The notes under the pieces are model-generated. The model had not been told where the DNA came from. It was given only the letters and a program-made list of their open reading frames with translations, and made no database searches. From Bog-473 sp963809715 (lineage in GTDB: Bacteria > Actinomycetota > Acidimicrobiia > Acidimicrobiales > RAAP-2), in the NCBI GenBank assembly GCA_963809715.1, contig CAWEKO010000005.1:248001-312000 (forward strand): 64,000 nt of DNA, written 5' to 3'. The translations under genes were made by a program, and so were the position numbers. This document shows positions 1 through 8,900 of the stretch, in pieces; the stretch's first letter is position 1, and each line of letters opens with the position of its first letter.

Positions 1-93
1 CGGCGCTTCAACTGGTCTGTGCACTGCGAGGCGGCGAGGCGGCAGCGTTGGCGAGAAGATTGATGGTTGACCGGCACCCCGCTGGATTCGACC

Positions 94-588
94 TCAGCCA
101 GGTCCCGGTACCCCACAGAGATTGGCCAGTACCTGACCAGCGGCATGCACTGGAAGGGCCCATGTCTGCAAGCCGACGATGCCGTCGGCTTGGATGCCGC
201 CGGACTGCTGCGCCCCCGTGACCGCGCTGGCTGTTTTGGGGCCGTAGATCCCATCTACGGCCAAGACCGGGTTCGAGCTTGGGGCGAAGCCGCCTCGTCC
301 CTCGTTGAGCGCAGTCTGAAGTTTCTGGACCACGCCTCCCTGAGATCCCTGAGACAGGGTTGGTGGCTCCGGACCATCTCCCCCCAGCGCGGCCCAGGTG
401 TTCGGTCCAACAATGCCGTCCACCGACAGCCCTGATTGGCTCTGAAATTGCTCGACCGCAGACTTGGTCACCGGACCGAAGATGCCATCGATCTGGTTGT
501 CACTGAGTGTCCGACGGACGAGAAGGTATTGGGCCCATTCGACGGTGGCTCCACTGGCGCCCTCGGAAATGGTTGGAGGAGTAGGCAT
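94..588 (-). CDS. tandem peptidoglycan-binding domain protein
   Basis: Small protein of about 164 aa made of two PG_binding_1-type repeats. Each shows the pattern of a G-x-x-G-x-x-V start, an aromatic or Leu-Gln core, then VDGIxGPxT and a closing DGIVGxxTW: residues about 10-70 and 77-150. Such repeats bind cell-wall peptidoglycan. I chose the ATG at 588 (start MPTPPTI) rather than the longer reading from 702 because the extra N-terminus is low-complexity and the first repeat begins about ten residues later. No catalytic domain, signal peptide or membrane segment is visible, so export and role are unclear; it may be a free wall-binding module or part of a phage or toxin system. No operon partner is visible on its strand. 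Confidence 0.75.
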   Translation of the reverse strand: MPTPPTISEGASGATVEWAQYLLVRRTLSDNQIDGIFGPVTKSAVEQFQSQSGLSVDGIVGPNTWAALGGDGPEPPTLSQGSQGGVVQKLQTALNEGRGGFAPSSNPVLAVDGIYGPKTASAVTGAQQSGGIQADGIVGLQTWALPVHAAGQVLANLCGVPGPG

Positions 589-1839
589 GGCGAATCCAAT
601 CGGCTTGGTTTGTGGTGTGGTGTTCAATGAGCGGGTGGGGCAGGGCGGCGTTCGAATGTCTGCAATCACCTCCGCCCTGTCAGAGGTCCGACTCGCCATC
701 ACCGAACCGAAAGCGACGCATCGTGAGCGGCCCTCCAGTTACATTCCTTGGAGGGCGCCCCGCACCTCCGAGGTCGGATGGTAGGCCTGCCGCTAGCCGG
801 AGTCAATAAGGAGCGAATAGAACACGCACACGTCACTTCGAATGTGTCGGTTTCGAATGAGCGCCAAACTGACACAAGACAAAGGCGTTCTTCGTTTTCG
901 TTTTCGATCTAAGCCTCGATCCACCGCCACGCAGCGCGGTCCGGGTTGGAGGAGGGGGGATGGCAAGAGTGTCCTGCGGCGCTACATCGAACTCATTGCA
1001 TGGAGTTCTGCGCGGCATCGGTGGCGACCGCCTTCCCGAGGCGCCTACAGGCCGAGGCGGACTTGTTTGCGAGTCTGAAGAGCAGCGCCTGGCATTCATC
1101 GGCAAATTGATGAGTCTTGTCTACGACCGATTTGCCTCGGAGACAACGATGCCATGTAGATCTCAGGCCCATACTGCAGGTGAACTCAGCCCGCAGTCGC
1201 CCGGCGATTGTTAGAGCTGGCCCCTCTTCACCACTCCGACGCCACACGAGCAACCCGGGCGCTCTCTGAAAGACACCATTCACGCCAAGGCGGACCACCC
1301 GCTCGAGCTGGCGGCTTCGTTGAACCTGTGTCCCTTGCCGGCCTTTGATCGAGAGCCATCGGTGAAATCATCGAACGTCCTCTGGCGATGGTCCCAACAA
1401 CCGTGTTGCACCGTGTCTCACCTCGTTTCAGCCCGTCACCATCGCGTTGAAGTTTTCGCTTTGCATCAGCCATTGTTGGGACCTGATGCAACAGGAAGTG
1501 TCGGGTTGCAATGCCTTGACCGGACTGTTAGTCCCAAGGTGCCGGGATCGAGACCCGAGCGGCCCACCAGTTCAGAGTCCACTTTCAGACTCGGAGAGTG
1601 CTGTGATCGCGCAGTGTCGCGTCGGTGACGCCGGGAATGTCGTGGCGCCGACAGACGTCCAGACGGAGACGTTCATGCTGGTCATATGAGCGATCAAGTG
1701 GTCGCCGAAAGAGGGAGCCGACGATGCAGCTCAACAACGCCAGAGTGGGCATGACGGCACTGCAAACGGCCGACCCTCTGATCGAAATCGGAGACGACAT
1801 CCCTTGTTTGGGTTCCGGTCTAACTGCCGTTTTTGACAA
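589..1839. other. 1.25-kb region without a convincing gene
   Basis: Only short overlapping open frames with arginine-rich, non-protein-like translations occur on both strands. Base composition is lower in GC than in the right half of the window. The stretch contains copy A of the diverged repeat (about 1388-1565). I see no tRNA, no clear promoter and no conserved domain. Confidence 0.5.
1388..1565. repeat. diverged long repeat, copy A
   Basis: Matches positions 13317-13498 in the same orientation. The left 50 bases (from GGTCCCAACAA to GCCCGTCAC) match at roughly 80 percent. The right end shares CCCAAGGTGCCGGGATCGAG exactly, and the unmatched middle has the same length in both. This copy also has an inverted repeat GGTCCCAACAA (1390-1400) / TTGTTGGGACC (1473-1483). 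Function unknown; possibly the edge of an integrated element. Confidence 0.6.
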
Positions 1840-2181
1840 ATGCGTGCTTACCTTGAGATCCATGAACAACGGGGCGGCACTCGCGATACTGCTCGTTCCC
1901 CCTTTGTTGTTGAAATCGACCGAGGCGAAGTCCGACCCTCCGTTCATGAATTTCGCGTCGAATGTATCGATGACCGCTTTGACGATAACTGGGCGACGAT
2001 CGTTGCCCAAGACCCTTCCCCACCCGAGCAACCGCGCTACACCCTTTTCGTGAAGGTGATTCGGGGAGTTCAAAAACCCTACGGGCAACGAGTTGCGACT
2101 GAGAATGATTTCTTCGGGACAGAAACCATCACCACTGAGGTCAAAGTAGCTTCACGCCCTGGACTCGGAGGAACAGCATGA
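1840..2181 (+). CDS. hypothetical 113-aa protein, first gene of a two-gene cassette
   Basis: Acidic protein of 113 aa with a strand-rich look (FVVEIDRGEVRPSVHEF, then YTLFVKVIRGV) and no signal peptide or membrane segment. I do not recognise the family. It is accepted as real because its stop overlaps the start of the 696-aa gene by four bases (ATGA), which implies translational coupling, and because its residue composition is ordinary, unlike the opposite-strand reading. No clear Shine-Dalgarno precedes the ATG. Function unknown; the coupling suggests it acts with the membrane protein downstream. Confidence 0.6.
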   Translation: MRAYLEIHEQRGGTRDTARSPFVVEIDRGEVRPSVHEFRVECIDDRFDDNWATIVAQDPSPPEQPRYTLFVKVIRGVQKPYGQRVATENDFFGTETITTEVKVASRPGLGGTA

Positions 2182-4268
2182 ATTTCTGGCTCGTATGGCT
2201 AGTAGTCCTGACAGCCTCAGCGTTGTTGGGCTTTGTCGGCTATCACTTCACTGTACGCACGCTTCGGATCGTCGCGTTCACCCTGGCGTTCGCCGTGGTT
2301 GTGCTCGTGACCCGATATGGCGTGGCCCACCACCTACCTTCCGCCCCCTCCGACCTCGTGAACTCATTCACACGAGGTTTCGGTGACCTCAGCGTCGCCT
2401 TCTTCGGGCTGTCGGGTCACCATTCAACCGCCAGCCGATTCGGATGGCTCATCATATGTGGCGTCCTCATCTTCGGGTACCGGGAACTCGAGGTTTGGGC
2501 GATGCATTGCCAGCCTCCCACCGTCGATACCTCAACCCTCAAAATGAGAGCCGCGCAGGCGGGTGGCACGACCGGTGAATCCTCGCTCAATCTGCAGCGC
2601 CATGACGACCTCATCCACGAACTCAAGTTCCGGCTACCTGCAGTCGAGGTGCGAGCCCCCGCCATCCTTCCCGGGGGCACCAGGGCGAATGGGCTTGCGT
2701 CAATCGCCGAGCATTCCGGAGTCGCCCTCAGCGGTCTTGCCGGTGCAATCGTCGAGTTTTTGGGGATGGTGTGGCCGAACCCACGCCGGTACCAGGTTCA
2801 TGTCTGGATTGAGCCCCAAGGAGAGAAGAAAGCAAGTCCTTGCACGCGAGTGACGGTCGACCTCGAAGACCGTCGGACCGGTGGAACAATCGCCACGCAA
2901 ACGTTGTCGGCGCCGTCTTTCGAGGATGCTGCCGAAGTGGTTGCCGGTTATGTTGCTTGGAGCATCTTCAAAGACGATCCGACAACGCCATCCTGGTGTT
3001 ATGGCGCTGTCGACGGCGAGGACATCGCTGCCCTGCTCCTTACCAGGGAGCAGCGAGTCGACCTGTCATCGGGGTGCAAGCTCGAGAGTGTACGGCGCGA
3101 GCAAATTAGAACTCTGGAAACGCATCGGTTGGAGTCTGGCGTCTCGAGATACGAACTCGCCCAGCTTTGCGATCTTAAAGAAGACCATGTGAAGGCGCTA
3201 TGGCTTCACGCCAAAAACCGCGAGCAGTATCCTCGGTTCTTCCGCGGCCGTTACCGGCTCGCCATGTCTCTCGAAATGGTCGCTCGTCGGAACTTCTCAG
3301 ATTTGGGATCGCACCCTCTTGAGGTTGAGAAGCTGTGTGAGACCCTATGCATCCTTGACAGTTGTGGGGCAACCGCACAGCCCATCCCCGACCGTTGGAC
3401 GGTCACCGAGGACTCTGTCAAGAAAGGAGAGGCCCACGATCTAACAGTGGACCTCCTGAGGGTGGCCCAGAAGGAACTACGGGAAATCCGAAAGCAATTG
3501 GTGCCTTGGAGGGTGCTCTGGGCCTCACTCCGCCACCGAGATGAGCGGGCGATATGGATCCATTTCCTCGGGCTGACCGAACGACAGCGCTTTCATGATG
3601 GGGCGCGGGTGGCTGAACTGTATATAACCGTTCGTAGCGGCATTCAGGAGGGCGAAAAGTCCAATACGAAAAGAGCCCTTCGCATTGTGGCCGCGGTGGC
3701 AGGTAAGACGCCTGTTGAGATCAAGTCCCTCCTCCAACAGAGCGGAATCTGTATCGACGTCGATCCAGCCCGAAGATGGAAACTGAACGAACATGTATCG
3801 AGTACGCGCTGGCTTCCCAGGCAATGTCGGACACCGTCCTGGCAGGCGGCATATAACACGGCATGCCTGTTTGGCGTCGCCTTTGAGCGCTGTACCGAGG
3901 AGGAGGATAAGAAGGAGATCGCCAGACTGGCGGTGGTCAGCCTGAAGCGAGCCATTACTAATCAAAACTCCGAGATGCAGCGGCCGTCGGACTGGATCAA
4001 GATTGATCCAGCTTTCGCTGATTTGAGGACTTCGTCTGAGTTCACGAGGTTCCTCAAAGCGCAGACGAAGATGGACCACCCGCCGGTCGCTCGTGGGCGC
4101 GTGAACCGACGGAGCGGTACTCTGCGGTCGGTGGCTTCGACGCACAAGCGGTCCGCTACGCAGCCAGGCAAACTTACTGAGACCGACATGGACATTCCTG
4201 AAGGTGTTTTGGGCGGGCTCAACCAGTCAGCGCAAGAAGCTCGGCGAGCTTCTCCGATGGTTTCATGA
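2178..4268 (+). CDS. membrane-anchored protein with C-terminal TPR-like module, 3' end altered by IS30
   Basis: 696 codons. Hydrophobic segments lie at about residues 5-22, 28-48 and 88-103, followed by a large presumably cytosolic region. Residues about 570-645 resemble the last repeat of bacterial TPR proteins: an AAYNTACLFG helix, then a second helix ending KRAI, then a W-x-x-x-DPAFADLR-x-x-x-EF tail. The middle region (residues 180-450) is unrecognised and contains WCYGAVDG and YRLAMSLEMVA blocks. The gene overlaps its 113-aa partner by four bases. The last 17 or so residues are read antisense through a decayed IS30 transposase, so the native C-terminus has probably been replaced. A sensor or scaffold role is only inferred from the TM plus TPR architecture. 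Confidence 0.65.
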   Translation: MNFWLVWLVVLTASALLGFVGYHFTVRTLRIVAFTLAFAVVVLVTRYGVAHHLPSAPSDLVNSFTRGFGDLSVAFFGLSGHHSTASRFGWLIICGVLIFGYRELEVWAMHCQPPTVDTSTLKMRAAQAGGTTGESSLNLQRHDDLIHELKFRLPAVEVRAPAILPGGTRANGLASIAEHSGVALSGLAGAIVEFLGMVWPNPRRYQVHVWIEPQGEKKASPCTRVTVDLEDRRTGGTIATQTLSAPSFEDAAEVVAGYVAWSIFKDDPTTPSWCYGAVDGEDIAALLLTREQRVDLSSGCKLESVRREQIRTLETHRLESGVSRYELAQLCDLKEDHVKALWLHAKNREQYPRFFRGRYRLAMSLEMVARRNFSDLGSHPLEVEKLCETLCILDSCGATAQPIPDRWTVTEDSVKKGEAHDLTVDLLRVAQKELREIRKQLVPWRVLWASLRHRDERAIWIHFLGLTERQRFHDGARVAELYITVRSGIQEGEKSNTKRALRIVAAVAGKTPVEIKSLLQQSGICIDVDPARRWKLNEHVSSTRWLPRQCRTPSWQAAYNTACLFGVAFERCTEEEDKKEIARLAVVSLKRAITNQNSEMQRPSDWIKIDPAFADLRTSSEFTRFLKAQTKMDHPPVARGRVNRRSGTLRSVASTHKRSATQPGKLTETDMDIPEGVLGGLNQSAQEARRASPMVS

Positions 4269-4545
4269 ATTCGAGCATCTCGCGTGGACGGTTGTTGAAG
4301 CTTTGTGCCAAGCGGTCGAAATCCCCCCCTGCAGTGCACGCTTAGGTCGGTCCCCTTGGGCATGTACTGACGCAACAGCCCGTTCGTGTTCTCGTTGGAC
4401 CCCCGCTGCCAAGGACTGTGCGGATCGAAGGAGTAGACGCTGACTCCGGTATCGACGCTGAACCGGTGATGGCTCGACAGCCCGCTGCCCTGGTCCTAGG
4501 TGATCGAGCGCAACAACTCCGCCGCCAGGCTGGCGCCAAGGAGTT
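4219..4545 (-). pseudogene. IS30-family transposase, decayed C-terminal fragment
   Basis: The minus strand encodes the C-terminal third of an IS30 transposase: DQGSGLSSHHRFSVDTG, then FDPHSPWQRGSNENTNGLLR, QYMPKGTDLS and, in a second frame, AQSFNNRPREMLEFMKPSEK ending at a TGA at 4221-4219. The DDE-type catalytic Asp (TWDQG region) and Glu (SNENTNG) surroundings are recognisable. Two lesions are visible: TAG replaces the Trp codon just before DQGSG (near 4494), and a run of seven G (4325-4331) shifts the frame between HCRG and DFDR. No upstream domain or intact terminal inverted repeat was found, so the element is dead. Its 3' end supplies the antisense tail of the 696-aa gene. Confidence 0.9.
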
Positions 4546-4662
4546 AAACGGTTACTTCGCAAGCAACAAGCTTTCCCCGCAATATCGCCTCATGTTCGGA
4601 CCGAAGGCGGATCAAGCCTGCAGACTTGAGTCACCGCTTCGTGATCAGGTGGAGGGTCTTCA

Positions 4663-6168
4663 TTACGGCATGATTCCAATCGGCCTGGGTGCACGGGGGG
4701 CGCTGTTGCGGCCTTCGGCCACAGTCAGGCCGGCGAGCAGTGCATTCCGAAGTTCTCGGGGGTCGATCACATCGTCGTAGGCGAGCCGAGCACCGGCGTT
4801 CACCGACGCTTGGGATTGTTCGGCGGCAATCCGAGCTCGCTCTTCGGGGTCAGCGATAGCGCTCGCTTCAGATGCCGCTGGAAGCGCGCCGAGGGTGATC
4901 GAAGGGAAGGCGAGCGACATCGTCTGGCCGTCAAATGGGTTCATGGCCATGACCGTCGACCCGAAGCCGAACGCCTTGCGCAGCGTGACGTGCAGCTTCG
5001 GTACCTGCAGTCGATGCTGCATGGCGAACATCCGTGCAGCGTGCCGCAGTATTCCTTGCTTCTCAGCCAGGGTGCCGGCCAGTACCCCGGGGTTGTCGGC
5101 GAGGAAGATGCAGGGCACCCCGAACGCACCGATGACGTCGAGGAAGTGGGCCGCCTTGTCCGCCGCCGCGCTGTCGATCGTGCCCGCGAGCACGCCGGGG
5201 TTGTTGGCAACGATGGCGACGCTCCGGCCGCCGAGGTGGGCGAGCGCGCAGACAACGGAGGCGCCATAGGTCGGCTGCACCTCAAGCACCTCGCCGTCGT
5301 CGACCAACCGTGTGAGGATCGGTTGGATCTGGTACGGCCGGCGGGGGTCGGGAGGAATCAGCCCGAGGATGTCGAGTACCCGCTCACCGGTATCCGGGCC
5401 GCTACGTCGGGGCGGAGGTTCCCAGGCGTTCAAGGGGAAGTGATGGAGATAGCGGCGGGCAAGGGCGATGGCGGCGAGGTCGTCGGTCACGACGTTGTGA
5501 ACCACGCCGGATGTCCGCACGGAGACTTCGGGTCCTCCGAGTACTTCCTTTGTCACGTCCTCACCGGTGGCGGAGCGCACCAGCGGGGGGCCAGCGGCGA
5601 ATATCGACGCGGATTCGGTCATGACGACAAAGTCGCACAACGGCGCTGTGAGCGCGCCGTGTCCGGCCGAGGCTCCAAGGACGAGGCACACCATGGGCAC
5701 GGTGCCGGACAATTCCGCAAGGCCCATGAGATCACCCGGGCGGCGCCCCATAGGCGAGTCGGTGACCCTGTGACCGGCTCCTTCGAGCATCATCACCAAG
5801 GGCACCCGTTCTTGCGCGGCCAGCTGGCACAAGCGGTACCGCTTGTCGGAAGCGGCGCTGCCGATCGAGCCGCCGAGCACAGTGACGTCTTCGGCTCCAG
5901 CCAGCGTTGGGCGACCGTCGATGCGGCCTGAACCGGCTACGAGGGCGTCCCCGGGCACCGCCGGATTCTCTGTGGTCCCGACGAGGTTGCCGATCTCGAA
6001 AAACGAACCGGGATCGAAGAGCTCGGCCAGGCGCTCTCGCGCATTGAGGCGGCCCCGCTCGTGCTGTCGGACGAGCCGTTCCGAGCCGCCCATCTCGTAG
6101 CTCTGCTGCTTGCGGCGCTCGATCTCCTCCAACGCAGGGCCCCACCCGTGCAGGTCGTCTTCTAACAA
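4663..6168 (-). CDS. acyl-CoA carboxylase carboxyltransferase (beta) subunit
   Basis: 501-aa carboxyltransferase of the AccD/PccB family, which moves CO2 from biotin to an acyl-CoA (propionyl-, acetyl- or longer). N-terminal residues 10-60 carry the RLxRQHERGRLNARERLAEL helix typical of the family. Two crotonase-fold halves follow, with oxyanion-loop glycine pairs at GAGHRVTDS and in the repeated NNPGVLAGT / DNPGVLAGT. The TTG at 6168 is the likely start: GGAGG lies six bases before it, inside the MarR gene whose stop overlaps. Family length is about 500-530 aa, so it is complete. No biotin-carboxylase alpha subunit is adjacent. The substrate cannot be told from sequence alone. Confidence 0.9.
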   Translation of the reverse strand: MLEDDLHGWGPALEEIERRKQQSYEMGGSERLVRQHERGRLNARERLAELFDPGSFFEIGNLVGTTENPAVPGDALVAGSGRIDGRPTLAGAEDVTVLGGSIGSAASDKRYRLCQLAAQERVPLVMMLEGAGHRVTDSPMGRRPGDLMGLAELSGTVPMVCLVLGASAGHGALTAPLCDFVVMTESASIFAAGPPLVRSATGEDVTKEVLGGPEVSVRTSGVVHNVVTDDLAAIALARRYLHHFPLNAWEPPPRRSGPDTGERVLDILGLIPPDPRRPYQIQPILTRLVDDGEVLEVQPTYGASVVCALAHLGGRSVAIVANNPGVLAGTIDSAAADKAAHFLDVIGAFGVPCIFLADNPGVLAGTLAEKQGILRHAARMFAMQHRLQVPKLHVTLRKAFGFGSTVMAMNPFDGQTMSLAFPSITLGALPAASEASAIADPEERARIAAEQSQASVNAGARLAYDDVIDPRELRNALLAGLTVAEGRNSAPRAPRPIGIMP

Positions 6169-6644
6169 TTCTTTCCTCCCGAATGCTCTGAGGTTGGCGT
6201 AGTGACGTCTAGGGCGAACCGTTCCAGGAGTCCGGCCAGCTGCTCGAGGTCACGTCGGTTCCACTTCCGCACTGAGGCGTCGACGTTCTTCTCCAGCGCC
6301 TTCCGGTACTTGGCGTGTGTTCTTCGACCCACGGCGGTGGCTTGCACGAGGTTGGCGCGGCGGTCGACACCATCGGCGGCACGAGAGATCAGTCCATCCT
6401 CCTCCAGCCGCTTCACCTCCCGGCTGACGAGCGGGGGATCGATGTCCAGAGCCCTGGCCACATCGGCGGGACGCAGGGGGCCGCGCTGGCAGACCTCACT
6501 GAGGATGCGATACGGGGCGTGGGCGATGTCCACGCCGGCTTCTCCGGCCCAGCGCCTGTGTGCTCGGCGAGTCGACGTCGAGCGCATGATCTGAAGCAGC
6601 GCCGATTCGATCCGCTGTAAGGACGGAGCGTTGTCCGTTGTCAC
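6162..6644 (-). CDS. MarR-family transcriptional regulator
   Basis: 160-aa MarR-type winged-helix regulator. Residues about 40-105 hold the DNA-binding core: YRILSEVCQRGPLRPADVA, then the recognition helix PPLVSREVKRLEEDGLIS and the wing DGVDRRAN. GTG start at 6644; the stop at 6162 lies inside the start of the carboxyltransferase gene, so the two are co-transcribed. It diverges from the LLM oxidoreductase gene with only 46 bp between the starts, in which a seven-base inverted repeat is centred. It probably represses itself and both flanking acyl-CoA gene sets in response to a small aromatic or acyl ligand (inference). Confidence 0.9.
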   Translation of the reverse strand: MTTDNAPSLQRIESALLQIMRSTSTRRAHRRWAGEAGVDIAHAPYRILSEVCQRGPLRPADVARALDIDPPLVSREVKRLEEDGLISRAADGVDRRANLVQATAVGRRTHAKYRKALEKNVDASVRKWNRRDLEQLAGLLERFALDVTTPTSEHSGGKNC

Positions 6645-6663
6645 GACTGCCTTCCCTCACTTC

Positions 6664-6684
6664 ATTGTTAACTTTGGTAATAAT
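6664..6684. promoter_or_regulatory. probable MarR operator
   Basis: ATTGTTA - 7 bases - TAATAAT, an inverted repeat with one mismatch, in the AT-rich centre of the 46-bp divergent intergenic space between the MarR gene and the LLM oxidoreductase gene. Its position and size fit MarR autoregulation. Confidence 0.55.
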
Positions 6685-6690
6685 ATCTCC

Positions 6691-7713
6691 GTGACTGTAA
6701 AGCTTGCTCTCCGCTTGAATCTCTATCGAGCCGCCAAGCTCCGCGTGCCGGTGGAAACAGTTCGTCAGGCTGAGTCTCTCGGCTACCACTCCGTCTGGAC
6801 CGCCGAGGCCTACGGATCGGACGCCCTCTCCCCGCTGGCCTATCTCGCCGCGTTGACCGACCGCATCAAGCTCGGTACCGCGGTGGTGCAGATGGCCGCC
6901 CGCCCGCCGGCAGCGCTCGCCATGCAGGCGATGACCATCGACGCCCTTGCGGGCGGTAACAGGTTGATCGTGGGAATCGGCGTGTCGGGACCGCAGATCG
7001 TGGAGGGTTGGTACGGCCAACCGTGGGGCAAGCCAAATCAGCGGCTGCGCGACTACGTGACGATCCTGCGCAAGGTGCTTGATCGAAAAGTCCCGGTAAC
7101 CCATGACGGGCCCGAGATGCAGCTGCCCTATCGCGGGCCGGGCGCGCTGGGGCAGGGTAAGCCGCTGAAGTCAATAATGCACCCGGTGGCACCGATCCCG
7201 ATTTGGCTGGCTGCCGGTGGGCCCAAGAACACGGCTCTGGCCGGCGAGCTATGCGACGGTTTTTTGCCGATGGGACTAGGGCCGGATGGCGTTCCGGAGT
7301 CGCTACGCGGCAAAGATGGCTTCGAAGTATTCGGCGCTGCCGCCGTCACGATCACCGACGACGTGAGTTCCTTCCTCGACAGCATGCGCCCACTGACTGC
7401 GATGTACGTGGGTGGCATGGGCAGCGAGAGCCACAACTATCACCGTGACGCCATGACCCGCCGGGGGTTCCCTGAGGCGGCCGACCGCATCGGCGAACTC
7501 TGGCGCGCCGGGCGCAAGGCGGAAGCCGAGGCAGCAGTGCCGGCGGATTACCTCGAGCAGACCGCACTCGTCGGACCGGTGAGCCGCATCCGCCGTCGAT
7601 GGCAGGAGGGATTCGTTCCGCCAGGGGTCACCGGAATGATCATCTCCGCGGAACAGCCTCAGGCGTTGGAACTCATGGCCGACCTGGCCGGAATCCGGGA
7701 GCACGTGACGTGA
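6691..7713 (+). CDS. LLM-class (F420-type) flavin-dependent oxidoreductase
   Basis: About 340-aa bacterial luciferase-like TIM barrel. It begins KLALRLNLY and has the typical AESLGYHSVWTAEAYGSDAL block at residues 27-46, then LAALTDRIKLGTAV and a glycine-rich VGIGVSGPQIVEGWYG loop that in this family contacts the cofactor phosphate. Members in actinobacteria mostly use coenzyme F420, but FMN use is possible. The GTG at 6691 is chosen because longer readings overlap the divergent MarR start and the family normally begins at this strand. The next gene starts inside its stop codon, so the two are translationally coupled. Likely role: a redox step in degradation of an acyl-CoA-linked compound (inference from neighbours). 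Confidence 0.88.
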   Translation: MTVKLALRLNLYRAAKLRVPVETVRQAESLGYHSVWTAEAYGSDALSPLAYLAALTDRIKLGTAVVQMAARPPAALAMQAMTIDALAGGNRLIVGIGVSGPQIVEGWYGQPWGKPNQRLRDYVTILRKVLDRKVPVTHDGPEMQLPYRGPGALGQGKPLKSIMHPVAPIPIWLAAGGPKNTALAGELCDGFLPMGLGPDGVPESLRGKDGFEVFGAAAVTITDDVSSFLDSMRPLTAMYVGGMGSESHNYHRDAMTRRGFPEAADRIGELWRAGRKAEAEAAVPADYLEQTALVGPVSRIRRRWQEGFVPPGVTGMIISAEQPQALELMADLAGIREHVT

Positions 7714-8504
7714 GCAAAGAACTGGTGTTGGTCGACACTCCCGCCGAGCACATCCGGCGGCTCACCTTGAACCGACCTGAGAAGCGCAATGCCATCTCCA
7801 CCCCGCTACGTGTCGCCCTGCTCGACGCCCTGCGGGTCCACGACCACGACCCCGACGTTCGGGTGACGATCGTCCGCGGCGCCGGACCCTGTTTCTCCTC
7901 GGGCTACGACCTCGGATCGAACCTCATGGATGGCTCACCGTTTTACTCGGCCCCCGGCGACGGGCAATGGGCTCGCCAGGCAACCGACACGTGGTTCAGC
8001 GTGTGGGACCTGGCCAAGCCGGTGATCGCACAGATCCACGGCTACGCCATCGCCGGCGCCACCGAGCTGGCCTCGGCATGTGACCTCGTCTACGTTGCCA
8101 ACGACTCAACCATCAGCTACCCGGTTGTTCGTGTAGCCAGCCCTCCCGACTGGCCGTACCACACGGTCCTGCTAGGTCTCCGCCGTGCCATGGAGCTGAT
8201 GCTCACGGGCGATGCCATAACTGGTGAGGAGGCGGCACGAATTGGTTTCGCAAACCGCTCGTTCCCAGCAGACCGCCTAGAAGAGGAAGTCCTTGCCATC
8301 GCAGTACGCATTGCCGGCGTGCCGAGCGACCTCCAGCAGATCAACAAGCGGTCAGTCCATCGCGCCTTCGATGTTTGGGGCGCACGCGCTGCAATCCGCG
8401 CCGGCAGCGAGTTGCAGGCTCTTGCCGCTCACACCGAAAGCGCAGCGCGGTTCAAGGAGAACGCCCTCGCCTCCGTCAAGAACGCCATTAGAGAGGAGAA
8501 GTGA
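7710..8504 (+). CDS. enoyl-CoA hydratase/isomerase family protein
   Basis: About 264-aa crotonase-fold protein. The CoA-binding motif LNRPEKRNAIS is at residues 20-30, the first oxyanion region GPCFSSGYDLG near 58, and the second HGYAIAGATELASACDLVYV near 112. The acidic residue in TELAS corresponds to the first catalytic Glu of crotonase; the second (usually in a PE-x-x-LG block) is replaced here by YPVVRVASPPDW, so hydration may not be its reaction and an isomerase, thioesterase or hydrolase role is possible. The GTG at 7710 overlaps the preceding TGA. The stop overlaps a further GTG at 8501 that opens a short truncated frame. Confidence 0.88.
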   Translation: MSKELVLVDTPAEHIRRLTLNRPEKRNAISTPLRVALLDALRVHDHDPDVRVTIVRGAGPCFSSGYDLGSNLMDGSPFYSAPGDGQWARQATDTWFSVWDLAKPVIAQIHGYAIAGATELASACDLVYVANDSTISYPVVRVASPPDWPYHTVLLGLRRAMELMLTGDAITGEEAARIGFANRSFPADRLEEEVLAIAVRIAGVPSDLQQINKRSVHRAFDVWGARAAIRAGSELQALAAHTESAARFKENALASVKNAIREEK

Positions 8505-8593
8505 CTGGCAAGGTCGTCGAGCTGGAGGAGCATCAACTCGGAGTACTCGCGCCGACGTTGGTGGTATTGAGCCAAACAATTCGGTCAACCTGA
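8501..8593 (+). pseudogene. 30-codon stub of a lost downstream gene
   Basis: GTG at 8501 overlaps the TGA of the enoyl-CoA hydratase-like gene, exactly as the two preceding genes are coupled. The frame reads MTGKVVELEEHQLGVLAPTL and ends after 30 codons at 8593. It looks like the beginning of a third operon gene whose remainder has been deleted. Nothing after it continues a recognisable product. Confidence 0.4.
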
Positions 8594-8900
8594 CGCTACG
8601 GCCGAATGACGTTAGCCGCTTGCGTCAAGCTCAAACGCCGCATGTTGGGACGATGTCAACCCACGATCACAAGATTGTTGCTGCCCCAATGCAAGGCTCT
8701 CGATAATCGGGCAAGTGGACGGGCTGGCCCAGATTGAGGTGGAGAGGCGGTTCCCTTGTCACGCACCGTAGCGAGGGTACCGGAAGCACATATACAGCTC
8801 TGTCCAATATGCGCCGCTCGGACACCACACTAATTAGCGGCGATCCACTAGATCTCACGAGCGTCTTCTGGAGTATCCATCATCTCCACATCCACTGCTT
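8594..8900. other. gene-free spacer
   Basis: About 300 bp with only short random open frames on both strands, between the broken acyl-CoA operon and the convergent solute-binding protein gene. I see no clear terminator hairpin with a T tract and no RNA gene. Confidence 0.45.

Noticed and set aside
1585..2088. Minus-strand 167-codon frame opposite the 113-aa gene
   Set aside because: The plus-strand frame is translationally coupled to the 696-aa gene and has a more natural composition; both cannot easily be real.
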